64,000 nucleotides of DNA from Burkholderia sp. USMB20 (GTDB taxonomy: Bacteria; Pseudomonadota; Gammaproteobacteria; Burkholderiales; Burkholderiaceae): assembly GCF_000949135.2 (NCBI RefSeq), contig NZ_JTAN02000012.1, forward strand, positions 791,731-855,730, given 5' to 3'. The position numbers were made by a program, and so were the translations under genes. Numbering within the stretch: the stretch's first letter is position 1; each line of letters begins with the position of its first letter. This document shows, piece after piece, positions 25,735-34,920 of the stretch. The notes under the pieces are model-generated. The model ran no database searches, had not been told where the DNA came from, and saw only the letters and a program-made list of their open reading frames with translations.

Positions 25735-26247
25735 TCAGAACAGATTGCGGCGGTCGGGATCGTGCAGCGGGTCCGGTGTTTTCTGCGTGGTGCGCAGGAT
25801 GCCCTGCGGGTCGAAGTAGAAGCTGTACATCATGTACCAGACGTTGTCTTCGAGATAGCGGTAGGTCCATACCTCGCGCTTCATCAGCGGGAAGTAGGAC
25901 GTCTCGACCGGGCGGCCGAAATTGACGAGCACGTCGGTCTTGGTCCACTTGCCGATATCCGCGCGATAGAACTCGCTCGGCTGCAGCACCTGGCGCACGT
26001 TGACGATCCGGTGGGCCGCGTCGACGTCGGCCGCGATGGTGATCTCGCCCATCGGCTGGGTCGGCCACATCAGGCGCTTGCCGCCGCCGGGCAGGTCATA
26101 GATCTCGCGCGGCGGGCCCATGCGCGCGACGATCGCCGACTCGTCCTGGCCGGCCTGATATTGCTGCCACGGTTGCGCACAGCCGGCGAGCAGCGCCGCC
26201 GCACAGGCGACCAGCACCGGCAGGCGCGCGGAAATGCGAATGCGCAT
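25735..26247 (-). CDS. Outer-membrane-type lipoprotein, SmpA/BamE-like fold likely
   Basis: 170 residues with a clear lipoprotein signal: MRIRISARLPVL, a hydrophobic core, and the lipobox LLAGC with Cys23. The mature part begins with ESAIVARMGPPREIYDLPGGGKRLMW, a segment typical of SmpA/OmlA (BamE)-like repeats, and a second similar unit comes later (KWTKTDVLVNFGRPVETSYFP). The real BamE is shorter, so I do not assign that name. It would be attached to the periplasmic side of a membrane. Standalone gene, divergent from the binding protein at 26438. Confidence 0.8.
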   Translation of the reverse strand: MRIRISARLPVLVACAAALLAGCAQPWQQYQAGQDESAIVARMGPPREIYDLPGGGKRLMWPTQPMGEITIAADVDAAHRIVNVRQVLQPSEFYRADIGKWTKTDVLVNFGRPVETSYFPLMKREVWTYRYLEDNVWYMMYSFYFDPQGILRTTQKTPDPLHDPDRRNLF

Positions 26248-26437
26248 GGGATCCTCCAGAACGCTCTAACCGTTCAGTTGTATCACGGACGGCGCGCGCC
26301 GGCGCATCGTGCCGAAAAAATCGGTGCGGATCGCCGGCCGGGTGTCGTCGGGCTATCGTTGCGCGCCGGGCTTGCGGCCGGCGCCGCCCGCGTCCTATGA
26401 TCCGCGCTTCTCGGACAGGTTGAAGGGCAGGGAGCCG

Positions 26438-27697
26438 ATGCAGCTGTGGAAACGGTACGCGCTCGCATGGAGCGCCGGGTGGATGCTGGCGTCGTCCGCG
26501 TTCGCGGCAGGCGAGCCGGTGCGGATCGCGCTGATCGAAGGGATGTCGGGCCCGTTCGCGAACGCGGGCGCGGCCGTCGAGCGCAACCTGCGCTTCGGCG
26601 TCGAGCGGGTCAACGCGGCGGGCGGCGTGAAGCTGCGTGACGGCGCGCACCCGCTCGAACTCGTCGTGCTCGACAGCAAGGGCAGCCCGGAGGAGGCGCT
26701 GGTGCAGTTGCGCGCGGCGGCGGACCGGCACATCGGTTTCGTCGCGCAGGGCAACAGCTCGGCGGTCGCGGCCGCGCTCGTCGCGGCGCTCGACAAGCTG
26801 AACGCGCGCAATCCGGACAGCCGGATGCTGTTCCTCAACTATTCGGCCGACGATCCGGCGCTGACCGGTGCGCGCTGCAGCTTCTGGCATTTCCGCTTCG
26901 ACGCGCACGCGGGGATGCGGATGGCCGCGCTGGCGGACGTGATGGCGCGCGACCGCCCGCTGCGCAAGGTCTACCTGCTGAACCAGGACTACAGCTTCGG
27001 CCACGACGTCAGCGCGCTGGCGCGGCAGGCGCTGGCCGAGCGGCGCCCCGACGTGACGATCGCCGGCGACGAATTCCACCCGATCGGCCGCATCAAGGAT
27101 TTCTCGCCGTACATCGCGAAGATCCGCGCAAGCGGCGCGGACGCCGTCGTGACCGGCAACTGGGGCAACGACCTCACGCTGCTCGTGAAGGCGGCGCGCG
27201 AGCAGGGGCTGAACGCGAAGTTCTATACGTTCTATGGCAACAGCCTCGGCGCGCCGGCCGCGCTCGGCGATGCGGGCGTCGGCCGGGTGGTCGCCGTCGC
27301 GGACTGGCATCCGAACGCGGGCGGTGCGCAATCGGATGCGTTCTACCGCGCGTTCCGGACCCGTTTTCCCGCTGCCCCGGACGACTATCCGGTGCGACGG
27401 ATGAGCCTGATGATCGAGATGCTCGCGGCGGCGATGAATCGCGCCGGCTCGTCCGACCCCATCGCAGTGGCGCGCGCGCTCGAAGGGCTGTCGCTCGACG
27501 ACGGCTTCCACGCGTCGTCGATGCGGGCGCAGGATCACCAGTTGATCCAGCCCCTTTACATGATGGAAATGGACAAGGCCGGCACGCCGGGCGTGCGCTT
27601 CGACAACGAGGGCTCGGGATACGGTTTCCGGACCGTCCTCGCGGTGCCCGCGCAGCGCACGCAGATGCCGTCGACCTGCTCGATGACGCGCCCGTGA
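26438..27697 (+). CDS. Periplasmic substrate-binding protein, branched-chain amino acid type
   Basis: 419 residues. Signal peptide MQLWKRYALAWSAGWMLASSAFA is followed by the mature start EPVRIALIEGMSGPFANAG, a typical Leu/Ile/Val-binding family I opening. The fold continues with VYLLNQDYSFGHDVSALARQAL and ASGADAVVTGNWGNDLTLLVKAAREQG. GGAG six bases upstream fixes ATG 26438. No permease or ATPase genes are adjacent, so it must share a transporter encoded elsewhere or act as a sensor. The ligand cannot be told; family I proteins also bind urea, amides and aromatic acids. Confidence 0.9.
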   Translation: MQLWKRYALAWSAGWMLASSAFAAGEPVRIALIEGMSGPFANAGAAVERNLRFGVERVNAAGGVKLRDGAHPLELVVLDSKGSPEEALVQLRAAADRHIGFVAQGNSSAVAAALVAALDKLNARNPDSRMLFLNYSADDPALTGARCSFWHFRFDAHAGMRMAALADVMARDRPLRKVYLLNQDYSFGHDVSALARQALAERRPDVTIAGDEFHPIGRIKDFSPYIAKIRASGADAVVTGNWGNDLTLLVKAAREQGLNAKFYTFYGNSLGAPAALGDAGVGRVVAVADWHPNAGGAQSDAFYRAFRTRFPAAPDDYPVRRMSLMIEMLAAAMNRAGSSDPIAVARALEGLSLDDGFHASSMRAQDHQLIQPLYMMEMDKAGTPGVRFDNEGSGYGFRTVLAVPAQRTQMPSTCSMTRP

Positions 27698-27814
27698 CAG
27701 GAGGCGATGGAACGGCGTGCAGTTGTGCTACAATGCCCGCCGGTTGTAAGTCACGGCACGGCCATTCTTCCGTGTCCGCCTGTTAGTTAGCCAGTAGGAA
27801 ACAAAGGAAATCTC

Positions 27815-28084
27815 ATGTCTGTTGCAGATATCAAGAAGTCGGAAGTCGTTGCTCAGTTCGCCCGCGGTACCAACGACACGGGTTCGCCCGAAGTCCAGGT
27901 CGCACTGCTGACCGCACGTATCGTCGAACTGACGGGTCACTTCAAGACCCACGCGAAGGATCACCACAGCCGCCGCGGCCTGCTGCGCATGGTGAGCCGC
28001 CGCCGCAAGCTGCTCGACTACCTCAAGGGCAAGGATGCCGACCGTTACCGCGCGCTGATCGAGAAGCTGGGTCTGCGTAAGTAA
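27815..28084 (+). CDS. rpsO: 30S ribosomal protein S15
   Basis: 89 residues, exact family length. Sequence landmarks are [38 protein letters not shown] and the C-terminal [29 protein letters not shown]15 binds the 16S central domain and nucleates platform assembly. ACAAAGGAAA precedes the ATG. rpsO sits before pnp as in most proteobacteria, separated by a terminator and a structured leader. Confidence 0.99.
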   Translation: MSVADIKKSEVVAQFARGTNDTGSPEVQVALLTARIVELTGHFKTHAKDHHSRRGLLRMVSRRRKLLDYLKGKDADRYRALIEKLGLRK

Positions 28085-28107
28085 TCGAGGCGATTGCCGC
28101 CAGCAAG

Positions 28108-28143
28108 ATGCCTGTGTCAGTCCGCTGATGCAGGCATTTTGTT
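28108..28143 (+). terminator. Rho-independent terminator after rpsO
   Basis: 13-bp stem 28108-28120 with 28125-28137 (loop TCCG, two G-U pairs), followed by TTTGTTTTT. Read-through into pnp is likely partial, as in other bacteria. Confidence 0.85.
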
Positions 28144-28237
28144 TTTGCGCGGTGCGTAGCGTCACGCGCACCGCAGGTCGTCCGGCACGTGGGTGCCGGG
28201 CTGCCGGAACGGCTGATACCGGGGTCGGGATTTGTGT

Positions 28238-28276
28238 CATTCCAGCGCGCCGCTCGTCGAGCGGCGTGCTGGAATG
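28238..28276 (+). promoter_or_regulatory. Long leader hairpin before pnp, likely RNase III/PNPase autoregulatory site
   Basis: An 18-bp stem with only one G-U pair (28238-28255 with 28259-28276) and a 3-base loop, about 100 bases before the pnp start. No U-run follows, so it is not a terminator. In E. coli the pnp mRNA leader has such a duplex, cut by RNase III and then used by PNPase to destabilise its own mRNA. The position and shape here fit that role. Confidence 0.7.
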
Positions 28277-28375
28277 GCATAAAAAACACACCTTGCTCCG
28301 GGTGATTCGGTCGGGACGCCGCCGCGCGGGATGGCCCGCACGGCGAATGAAATGAATGAATTCAAAGGAGCAACC

Positions 28376-30523
28376 ATGTCCATGTTCAACAAGGTCGTGA
28401 AGGAATTCCAGTGGGGCCAGCACAAGGTGCGCCTCGAAACCGGCGAAGTCGCCCGCCAGGCGAGCGGTGCCGTGATCGTCGACGTGGAAGACACCGTCGT
28501 GCTGGCCACCGTCGTCGGCGCGAAGTCGGCGAAGCCGGGTCAGGACTTCTTCCCGCTGACCGTCGACTACCTCGAGAAGACCTACTCGGCCGGCAAGATC
28601 CCGGGCGGCTTCTTCCGTCGCGAAGGCCGTCCGTCGGAACACGAGACGCTGACGTCGCGCCTGATCGACCGTCCGCTGCGCCCGCTGTTCCCGGAAGGCT
28701 TCTACAACGAAGTCCAGGTCGTGATCCACGTGCTGTCCGTGAACCCGGAAATCCCGGCGGACATCCCCGCGCTGATCGGCGCATCGGCCGCGCTCGCCGT
28801 ATCGGGCCTGCCGTTCAACGGTCCGGTCGGTGCCGCGCGCGTCGCGTACATCGACAACGCCTACGTGCTGAACCCGACGCGTGACCAGATCAAGGCATCG
28901 AGCCTCGACCTCGTCGTCGCCGGTACGGAGCGTGCGGTGCTGATGGTCGAATCGGAAGCCGACCAGCTGCCGGAAGATGTGATGCTGGGCGCGGTCGTGT
29001 TCGGCCACGAGCAGATGCAGACGGCGATCGACGCGATCCACGAACTCGTGCGCGAAGGCGGCAAGCCCGAGTGGGACTGGCAGCCGGCACCGAAGAACGA
29101 AGCGCTGATCGCGCGCGTGACGGAACTGGCGCACGGCGACCTGCTCGCCGCTTACCAGCTGCGCGACAAGCAAGCGCGTTCGACGAAGCTGAAGGAAGTC
29201 TACGCGGCAACCTCGGCGAAGCTCGAGGAAGACGCGCTGGCGGCCGGCACGGTCGCGGCCGACAAGGCGACCGTCGGCAACATCCTGTTCGACATCGAAG
29301 CGAAGATCGTCCGTTCGCAGATCCTGAACGGCGAGCCGCGCATCGACGGTCGCGACACGCGCACCGTGCGTCCGATCGAGATCCGCACCGGCGTGCTGCC
29401 GCGCACCCACGGTTCGGCGCTGTTCACGCGTGGCGAAACGCAGGCGCTCGTCGTCGCGACGCTCGGCACCAAGGGTGACGAGCAGATCATCGACGCGCTC
29501 GAAGGCGAATACCGCGAGCGTTTCATGCTCCACTACAACATGCCCCCGTTCGCGACCGGCGAAACGGGCCGCGTCGGCTCGCCGAAGCGTCGTGAAATCG
29601 GCCACGGCCGTCTCGCGAAGCGCGCGCTGGTCAAGTGCCTGCCGAGCGCCGACGAATTCGGCTATTCGATCCGCGTCGTGTCGGAAATCACCGAATCGAA
29701 CGGTTCGTCGTCGATGGCATCGGTGTGCGGCGGCTGCCTCGCGCTGATGGACGCCGGCGTGCCGATGAAGGCGCACGTCGCGGGCATCGCGATGGGCCTG
29801 ATCCTCGAAGGCAACAAGTTCGCGGTGCTGACCGACATCCTCGGCGACGAAGATCACCTCGGCGACATGGACTTCAAGGTGGCCGGCACGGAGCAAGGCG
29901 TGACGGCGCTGCAGATGGACATCAAGATCCAGGGCATCACGAAGGAAATCATGCAGGTCGCGCTCGCGCAGGCGAAGGAAGGCCGCATGCACATCCTCGG
30001 CAAGATGACCTCGGCGGTCTCGGGTGCGAACACGCAACTGTCGGAATTCGCGCCGCGCATGATCACGATCAAGATCAACCCGGAAAAGATCCGCGACGTG
30101 ATCGGCAAGGGCGGTTCGGTGATCCGCGCGCTGACCGAAGAAACCGGCACGACCATCGACATCTCCGATGACGGCGTCGTGACGATCGCGAGCACGAACA
30201 GCGAAGGCATGGCCGAAGCGAAGAAGCGCATCGAGCAAATCACGGCTGAAATCGAAGTCGGCCAGGTGTACGAAGGCACGGTGCTCAAGCTGCTCGATTT
30301 CGGCGCGATCGTGAACCTGCTGCCGGGCAAGGACGGCCTGCTGCACATCTCGGAAATCGTCAACGAGCGCGTGAAGGACATCAACGACTACCTGAAGGAA
30401 GGCCAGCAGGTGAAGGTCAAGGTGATCCAGACGGACGAGAAGGGTCGCGTGCGTCTGTCGGCGAAGGCGCTGCTGAACGAAGCAGCGGCGGCGTCGCATT
30501 CGGATACGCCGCCGCAGCAGTAA
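28376..30523 (+). CDS. pnp: Polyribonucleotide nucleotidyltransferase (PNPase)
   Basis: 715 residues, normal length. Two RNase PH domains are seen (first about 5-215, with [16 protein letters not shown]; second about 310-545, with [17 protein letters not shown] and the catalytic [18 protein letters not shown]). These are followed by KH ([20 protein letters not shown], about 555-615) and S1 ([19 protein letters not shown], about 620-690). It degrades RNA 3' to 5' phosphorolytically and is part of the degradosome. AAAGGAGCAACC before ATG 28376 supports this start over ATG 28382. Confidence 0.98.
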   Translation: MSMFNKVVKEFQWGQHKVRLETGEVARQASGAVIVDVEDTVVLATVVGAKSAKPGQDFFPLTVDYLEKTYSAGKIPGGFFRREGRPSEHETLTSRLIDRPLRPLFPEGFYNEVQVVIHVLSVNPEIPADIPALIGASAALAVSGLPFNGPVGAARVAYIDNAYVLNPTRDQIKASSLDLVVAGTERAVLMVESEADQLPEDVMLGAVVFGHEQMQTAIDAIHELVREGGKPEWDWQPAPKNEALIARVTELAHGDLLAAYQLRDKQARSTKLKEVYAATSAKLEEDALAAGTVAADKATVGNILFDIEAKIVRSQILNGEPRIDGRDTRTVRPIEIRTGVLPRTHGSALFTRGETQALVVATLGTKGDEQIIDALEGEYRERFMLHYNMPPFATGETGRVGSPKRREIGHGRLAKRALVKCLPSADEFGYSIRVVSEITESNGSSSMASVCGGCLALMDAGVPMKAHVAGIAMGLILEGNKFAVLTDILGDEDHLGDMDFKVAGTEQGVTALQMDIKIQGITKEIMQVALAQAKEGRMHILGKMTSAVSGANTQLSEFAPRMITIKINPEKIRDVIGKGGSVIRALTEETGTTIDISDDGVVTIASTNSEGMAEAKKRIEQITAEIEVGQVYEGTVLKLLDFGAIVNLLPGKDGLLHISEIVNERVKDINDYLKEGQQVKVKVIQTDEKGRVRLSAKALLNEAAAASHSDTPPQQ

Positions 30524-30538
30524 GCGGACAGGCGTGAG

Positions 30539-30575
30539 AACGGCCGGCAGTGCGAAAGCGTGCCGGCCGTTTTTT
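30539..30575 (+). terminator. Rho-independent terminator after pnp
   Basis: 11-bp stem AACGGCCGGCA/TGCCGGCCGTT (30539-30549 with 30561-30571), GAAA inner loop, T-run to 30575. Confidence 0.9.
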
Positions 30576-30666
30576 CTGTAGCATCGTTGTGCGGCGCAGC
30601 AGCGCCGGCGAGGCGCCCGTGCCGCGCACGGGTGCGCCACCCGATTCCGATCCTGGAGCGACCACC

Positions 30667-31686
30667 ATGCAAGCCATCGAAATCACCGAATTCGGCGCCC
30701 CCGACGTGCTGAAGCTCGCGGAGCGTCCGCGCCCCGAACCGAAGCGCGGCGAAGTGCTGATCAAGGTGGCGGCTTCCGGCGTGAACCGGCCCGACGTATT
30801 CCAGCGCAAGGGCGCCTATGCGCCGCCGCCGGGGGCATCGGATCTGCCGGGCCTCGAGGTCGCGGGCGAGATCGTCGGCGGCGACCTGTCGGATGCGGCG
30901 CTGAACCCGTTCGGCCTGAAGCTGGGCGATCGCGTCTGCGCGCTGCTCGCGGGCGGCGGCTACGCCGAGTACGCGGTCGCGCCGCTGCCGCAATGCCTGC
31001 CGGTTCCCGACGGGCTGACCGACATCGAAGCCGCATCGCTGCCCGAAACGTTCTTCACGGTGTGGAGCAACGTGTTCGACCGCGCGCTGCTCGGCGCGGG
31101 CGAGGGCGGCGAGCAGGAAACGCTGCTCGTGCAGGGTGGCTCGAGCGGGATCGGCGTGACGGCGATCCAGATCGCGCACGCGCTCGGCTATCGCGTGTTC
31201 GCGACGGCCGGGAATGCCGACAAATGCCGGGCATGCGAGGCGCTCGGCGCCGAGCGCGCGATCAACTACAAGACCGAGGACTTCGTCGAGGTCGTCAAGT
31301 CGCTGACGCACGATCGCGGCGTCGACGTGATCCTCGACATGGTCGCAGGCTCGTACGTGCCGCGCGAACTGTCCGCGCTCGCGGATGGCGGCCGCCTCGT
31401 GCTGATCGCGCTGCTCGGCGGGGCGAAGGCCGAGGTCAACCTGAACGAGATCCTGCGCCGCCGGCTGACGGTGACGGGCTCGACACTGCGTCCGCGTCCG
31501 GTCGAATTCAAGGCGCGCATCGCCGCACAGCTGAAGGCGCGCGTCTGGCCGCTGCTCGCGGACGGCCGCATCAAGCCCGTGATCTACCGCGTGCTGCCGG
31601 CCGGCGAGGCCGCGCAGGCGCATGCGCTGATGGAAAGCGGCGAGCACATCGGCAAGATCGTGCTCGATTGGGGTACGACCACCTGA
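30667..31686 (+). CDS. NAD(P)H-quinone oxidoreductase (zinc-independent MDR, PIG3/QOR type)
   Basis: 339 residues. N-terminal GroES-like domain with VKVAASGVNRPDVFQRKGAYAPPPGASDLPGLEVAGEIV, then a Rossmann domain with LLVQGGSSGIGVTAIQIAHALG (about 155-176) and ERAINYKTEDFVEVVKSLTHDRGVDVILDMVAG. No catalytic zinc Cys/His set is present, as expected for the quinone reductase branch of the MDR superfamily. It probably reduces quinones or enones with NADPH. Flanked by the pnp terminator and the tpiA promoter, so it is likely a single-gene unit. Confidence 0.92.
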   Translation: MQAIEITEFGAPDVLKLAERPRPEPKRGEVLIKVAASGVNRPDVFQRKGAYAPPPGASDLPGLEVAGEIVGGDLSDAALNPFGLKLGDRVCALLAGGGYAEYAVAPLPQCLPVPDGLTDIEAASLPETFFTVWSNVFDRALLGAGEGGEQETLLVQGGSSGIGVTAIQIAHALGYRVFATAGNADKCRACEALGAERAINYKTEDFVEVVKSLTHDRGVDVILDMVAGSYVPRELSALADGGRLVLIALLGGAKAEVNLNEILRRRLTVTGSTLRPRPVEFKARIAAQLKARVWPLLADGRIKPVIYRVLPAGEAAQAHALMESGEHIGKIVLDWGTTT

Positions 31687-31717
31687 CGGCCGTGCGGCCG
31701 GACTTGACATGCGCGGT

Positions 31718-31747
31718 TTGACCGGTTCAAGCCGCGCGCAGTAAAAT
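31718..31747 (+). promoter_or_regulatory. Promoter of tpiA-secG
   Basis: TTGACC (31718-31723), 18-base spacer, TAAAAT (31742-31747), 80 bases before the tpiA ATG. A second TTGACA at 31704 has no matching -10. Confidence 0.65.
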
Positions 31748-31826
31748 CGCGGGTTTGCTTCGCCAGATCCAACCTGACGGCCGGTTTCCGGTGCGTTAAT
31801 GACAAGATAGTGACGAGACAGACACG

Positions 31827-32582
31827 ATGTCGAAACAACGAACGAAGCGAGTGATCGGCAACTGGAAGATGCACGGCCGGCTGGCCGGCAACCAGGCGTT
31901 GCTGAACGAAGTGGTGCAGGGCGCAGGCGCGGTGGCGGCCGAGACGTCGATCGGCGTGTGCGTGCCGTTCCCGTATCTCGCGCAGGTTCAGGCGCAGCTC
32001 GCCGGCGGCCGTGTCGCGTTCGGCGCGCAGGACGTGTCCGCGCACGAGCAGGGCGCGTTCACCGGTGAAGTGGCGGCCGCGATGGTGGCGGAGTTCGGCG
32101 CGCAATATGCGATCGTCGGTCACTCGGAGCGCCGCGCGTATCACGGCGAGCGCAGCGAAGCCGTCGCTGCGAAGACGCAGCGCGCGCTCGCGGCAGGCCT
32201 CACGCCCGTCGTGTGCGTCGGTGAAACGCTCGACGAGCGCGAAGCCGGTGCGACCGAGCAGGTGGTCGGTGCACAGCTCGACGCCGTGCTGGCCGTGCTG
32301 ACGGCCGACGAAGCGGCGCGCATCGTCGTCGCGTACGAGCCGGTCTGGGCGATCGGCACGGGCAAGAGCGCGACGTCGGCGCAGGCGCAGGACGTACACG
32401 CATTCCTGCGTGCGCGTCTTGCGGCGAAGGGGGCGGCGGACGTATCGGTGCTGTACGGCGGCAGCGTGAAGCCGGACAACGCGGAAGAGCTGTTCGCGCA
32501 GCCGGACATCGACGGCGGCCTGATCGGCGGCGCGTCGCTGAAGGCGGAAGATTTCCTGGCGATCTGCCGGGCCGCGCGTTGA
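31827..32582 (+). CDS. tpiA: Triosephosphate isomerase
   Basis: 251 residues. Active-site motifs are GNWKMHG (Lys14), the catalytic His in IVGHSERR, and the catalytic Glu in [16 protein letters not shown], followed by the phosphate-binding [11 protein letters not shown] and GLIGGASL. It interconverts dihydroxyacetone phosphate and glyceraldehyde 3-phosphate. tpiA-secG order is common in proteobacteria; secG starts 73 bases downstream. Confidence 0.98.
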   Translation: MSKQRTKRVIGNWKMHGRLAGNQALLNEVVQGAGAVAAETSIGVCVPFPYLAQVQAQLAGGRVAFGAQDVSAHEQGAFTGEVAAAMVAEFGAQYAIVGHSERRAYHGERSEAVAAKTQRALAAGLTPVVCVGETLDEREAGATEQVVGAQLDAVLAVLTADEAARIVVAYEPVWAIGTGKSATSAQAQDVHAFLRARLAAKGAADVSVLYGGSVKPDNAEELFAQPDIDGGLIGGASLKAEDFLAICRAAR

Positions 32583-32654
32583 GCGGTCCGGGGTCGAATT
32601 GAACCATGATGGCGGCCGGTCGGTCCGGTCGCCTGATCCAATCGGGTGGGTGTG

Positions 32655-33035
32655 ATGCTGTTATTCAAGACGCTGATTATTGTCGTGCAGGTGCTGTCTG
32701 CACTGGGTGTGATCGGGCTGGTGCTGCTCCAGCACGGCAAGGGAGCCGACATGGGTGCTGCATTCGGCAGCGGCGCGTCGGGCAGCCTGTTCGGTGCGAC
32801 CGGCTCCGCGAACTTTCTGTCGCGCACGACGGGCATTCTCGCGACGATCTTTTTCGTCGCGACGCTCGCACTGACGTATCTCGGTTCGTACAAGTCGACG
32901 CCGTCGGCCGGCGTGCTCGGCACGGCAGCGACCGCGCCGGCATCGGCACCTGCAGCATCGGCACCGGCAGTCGCGGCGTCCGCCGCGGTTGCTGGGTCGG
33001 CCGCAAGCGCGCCGGGCCAGGACGTCCCGAAATAA
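32655..33035 (+). CDS. secG: Preprotein translocase subunit SecG
   Basis: 126 residues. Two membrane helices (about 3-22 and 54-74) flank the conserved cytoplasmic loop GLVLLQHGKGADMGAAFGSGASGSLFGATGSANFLSR. The C-terminal 45 residues are Ala/Pro-rich, as in other Burkholderiales. SecG assists SecYE during protein export. ATG 32655 was preferred to an in-frame GTG three codons earlier. Confidence 0.96.
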   Translation: MLLFKTLIIVVQVLSALGVIGLVLLQHGKGADMGAAFGSGASGSLFGATGSANFLSRTTGILATIFFVATLALTYLGSYKSTPSAGVLGTAATAPASAPAASAPAVAASAAVAGSAASAPGQDVPK

Positions 33036-33061
33036 AAAGTTAAATTTTTTGCGGTTGTGCG

Positions 33062-33090
33062 TTGAACAAATCTGGAACTCGGGTTAGAAT
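33062..33090 (+). promoter_or_regulatory. Promoter of tRNA-Leu
   Basis: TTGAAC (33062-33067), 17-base spacer, TAGAAT (33085-33090), 57 bases before the mature tRNA 5' end. Confidence 0.8.
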
Positions 33091-33146
33091 TTAATTCTTG
33101 AAGCGATTCGCGGGAAACGAGCAGTACAACCCGAGTTGCATGCAGT

Positions 33147-33231
33147 GCCGACGTGGTGAAATTGGTAGACACGCTATCTTGAGGGGGTAGTGGCGAAAGC
33201 TGTGCGAGTTCGAGTCTCGCCGTCGGCACCA
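33147..33231 (+). tRNA. tRNA-Leu(GAG)
   Basis: 85 bases with encoded CCA (33229-33231). The acceptor stem GCCGACG pairs with CGTCGGC (33221-33227). The D-loop has AATTGGTAGAC, the anticodon loop is TTGAGGG (anticodon GAG, reads CUU/CUC), a long type II variable arm is present, and the T-loop is TTCGAGT. All features of a class II leucine tRNA. Confidence 0.97.
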
Positions 33232-33240
33232 AAGTTACTC

Positions 33241-33273
33241 AATGCCAGCCGCTTCTAGTGGCTGGCATTTTTC
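33241..33273 (+). terminator. Terminator after tRNA-Leu
   Basis: 10-bp perfect stem AATGCCAGCC/GGCTGGCATT (33241-33250 with 33260-33269) followed by a T-run. It separates the tRNA from nuoA, so the nuo operon needs its own promoter within 33274-33385. Confidence 0.88.
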
Positions 33274-33385
33274 ATTTGTGGGGTGTGCCTTGCGATTGTC
33301 TTGTGATTGCACGCACTCCGAAATGATTCCTTCCGCCGGAAGTGGTATTCTCCGGACGCTCAGAACCAACCGATAGAGGATTGCC

Positions 33386-33745
33386 TTGAACCTCGCAGCC
33401 TATTACCCCGTCTTGTTGTTCCTCCTCGTGGGCACTGGTTTAGGTATAGCGCTGGTCAGCATCGGCAAGCTCCTTGGTCCCAACAAGCCGGACGTCGAGA
33501 AGAACGCACCGTACGAGTGCGGCTTCGAAGCCTTTGAAGACGCCCGGATGAAATTCGACGTCCGGTACTACCTCGTCGCCATCCTGTTCATCATCTTCGA
33601 TCTCGAAACCGCATTCCTGTTTCCGTGGGGCGTCGCGCTCCGGGACATCGGCTGGCCGGGTTTCATCGCAATGATGATTTTTCTGCTCGAATTCCTGCTG
33701 GGCTTTGCCTATATCTGGAAGAAAGGCGGCCTCGACTGGGAGTGA
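33386..33745 (+). CDS. nuoA: NADH-quinone oxidoreductase subunit A
   Basis: 119 residues, three membrane helices, with the conserved loop [42 protein letters not shown]. The start is TTG 33386, preceded by AGAGGA at proper distance; no ATG is available in frame before the conserved N-terminus [15 protein letters not shown]. NuoA is part of the membrane arm at the junction with the peripheral arm near the quinone site. First gene of the 14-gene complex I operon. Confidence 0.97.
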
Positions 33746-33807
33746 TGGGTTAATCGCCGGTTTGCATGGGCGGCCACGCTGGGCCGCTCGTCTGGAGTGG
33801 AAAGCAA

Positions 33808-34287
33808 ATGAGTATCGAAGGGGTCTTGAAGGAAGGGTTTGTCACCACGACGGCTGACAAGCTGATCAACTGGACGCGTACCGGCTCGCTGTGGCCGATG
33901 ACGTTCGGGCTCGCGTGTTGCGCCGTCGAGATGATGCATGCGGGCGCGGCCCGTTACGACCTGGACCGGTTCGGGGTCGTGTTCCGTCCGAGCCCGCGTC
34001 AGTCGGACGTGATGATCGTCGCCGGCACGCTGTGCAACAAGATGGCGCCCGCACTGCGCCGCGTGTACGACCAGATGGCCGAGCCGCGCTGGGTGATCTC
34101 GATGGGGTCGTGCGCGAACGGTGGTGGCTACTACCACTACTCGTACTCGGTGGTCCGCGGTTGCGACCGGATCGTGCCGGTCGACGTCTACGTACCGGGC
34201 TGTCCGCCCACGGCCGAGGCGCTGGTCTACGGCGTGATCCAGCTTCAGGCGAAGATCCGCCGCACCAACACCATCGCCCGTCAATAA
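33808..34287 (+). CDS. nuoB: NADH-quinone oxidoreductase subunit B
   Basis: 159 residues. Ligands of the terminal 4Fe-4S cluster N2 are in [11 protein letters not shown] (tandem Cys), [18 protein letters not shown] and [12 protein letters not shown]. NuoB delivers electrons to quinone. I chose ATG 33808 ([11 protein letters not shown]); an upstream in-frame ATG at 33766 adds 14 residues outside the family. Confidence 0.98.
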   Translation: MSIEGVLKEGFVTTTADKLINWTRTGSLWPMTFGLACCAVEMMHAGAARYDLDRFGVVFRPSPRQSDVMIVAGTLCNKMAPALRRVYDQMAEPRWVISMGSCANGGGYYHYSYSVVRGCDRIVPVDVYVPGCPPTAEALVYGVIQLQAKIRRTNTIARQ

Positions 34288-34308
34288 AGCCCCGAGCGTC
34301 CCCTCAAT

Positions 34309-34911
34309 ATGGCAAGCAAAATCGAGACCCTCAAGGCCAACCTCGAAGCCGCGCTCGGCGCGCGCGTGGTGAGCCTCACCGAAGCGATCGGTGAACTGAC
34401 GCTCGTCGTGAAGGCGAGCGATTACCTCGAAGTCGCAAAGACGCTGCGCGACGATCCGAAGCTCCGTTTCGAGCAGCTGATCGACCTGTGCGGCATCGAC
34501 TATCAAACGTACGGCGACGGCGCCTACGACGGCCCGCGTTTCGCGGCCGTGTCGCAGCTGCTGTCGGTCACGAACAACTGGCGCCTGCGCCTGCGCGTGT
34601 TCGCGCCGGACGACGATCTGCCGATCGTGGCGTCGCTCGTCGACATCTGGACCTCCGCAAACTGGTACGAGCGCGAAGCGTTCGACCTGTACGGCCTCGT
34701 GTTCGAGGGTCACCCCGACCTGCGCCGCATCCTCACCGACTACGGCTTCATCGGCCATCCGTTCCGCAAGGACTTCCCGGTGTCGGGCTATGTCGAAATG
34801 CGTTACGACCCGGAAGAGAAGCGGGTCGTCTACCAGCCGGTGACGATCGAGCCGCGCGAAATCACGCCGCGCGTGATCCGCGAGGATCGCTATGGCGGTC
34901 TGAAACATTAA
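34309..34911 (+). CDS. nuoC: NADH-quinone oxidoreductase subunit C
   Basis: 200 residues as a separate gene, not fused to nuoD as in E. coli. The 30-kDa subunit signature ERE(A)[33 protein letters not shown] is intact near residues 125-160. It is part of the peripheral arm connecting module, 21 bases after nuoB. Confidence 0.98.
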   Translation: MASKIETLKANLEAALGARVVSLTEAIGELTLVVKASDYLEVAKTLRDDPKLRFEQLIDLCGIDYQTYGDGAYDGPRFAAVSQLLSVTNNWRLRLRVFAPDDDLPIVASLVDIWTSANWYEREAFDLYGLVFEGHPDLRRILTDYGFIGHPFRKDFPVSGYVEMRYDPEEKRVVYQPVTIEPREITPRVIREDRYGGLKH

Positions 34912-34920
34912 GGGGGCGTC

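Noticed and set aside
26096-27538. 480-codon minus-strand frame overlapping the lipoprotein and the binding-protein gene
   Set aside because: Spans two divergent genes with clear signal peptides; no family features.
27728-30640. 970-codon minus-strand frame opposite rpsO and pnp
   Set aside because: Antisense to two highly conserved genes; runs through the rpsO terminator and the pnp leader, no own start signals.
33147-33385. tRNA-Leu as an integration site of a genomic island
   Set aside because: The tRNA is followed by its terminator and then nuoA; no integrase, no duplicated tRNA 3' end in the window.
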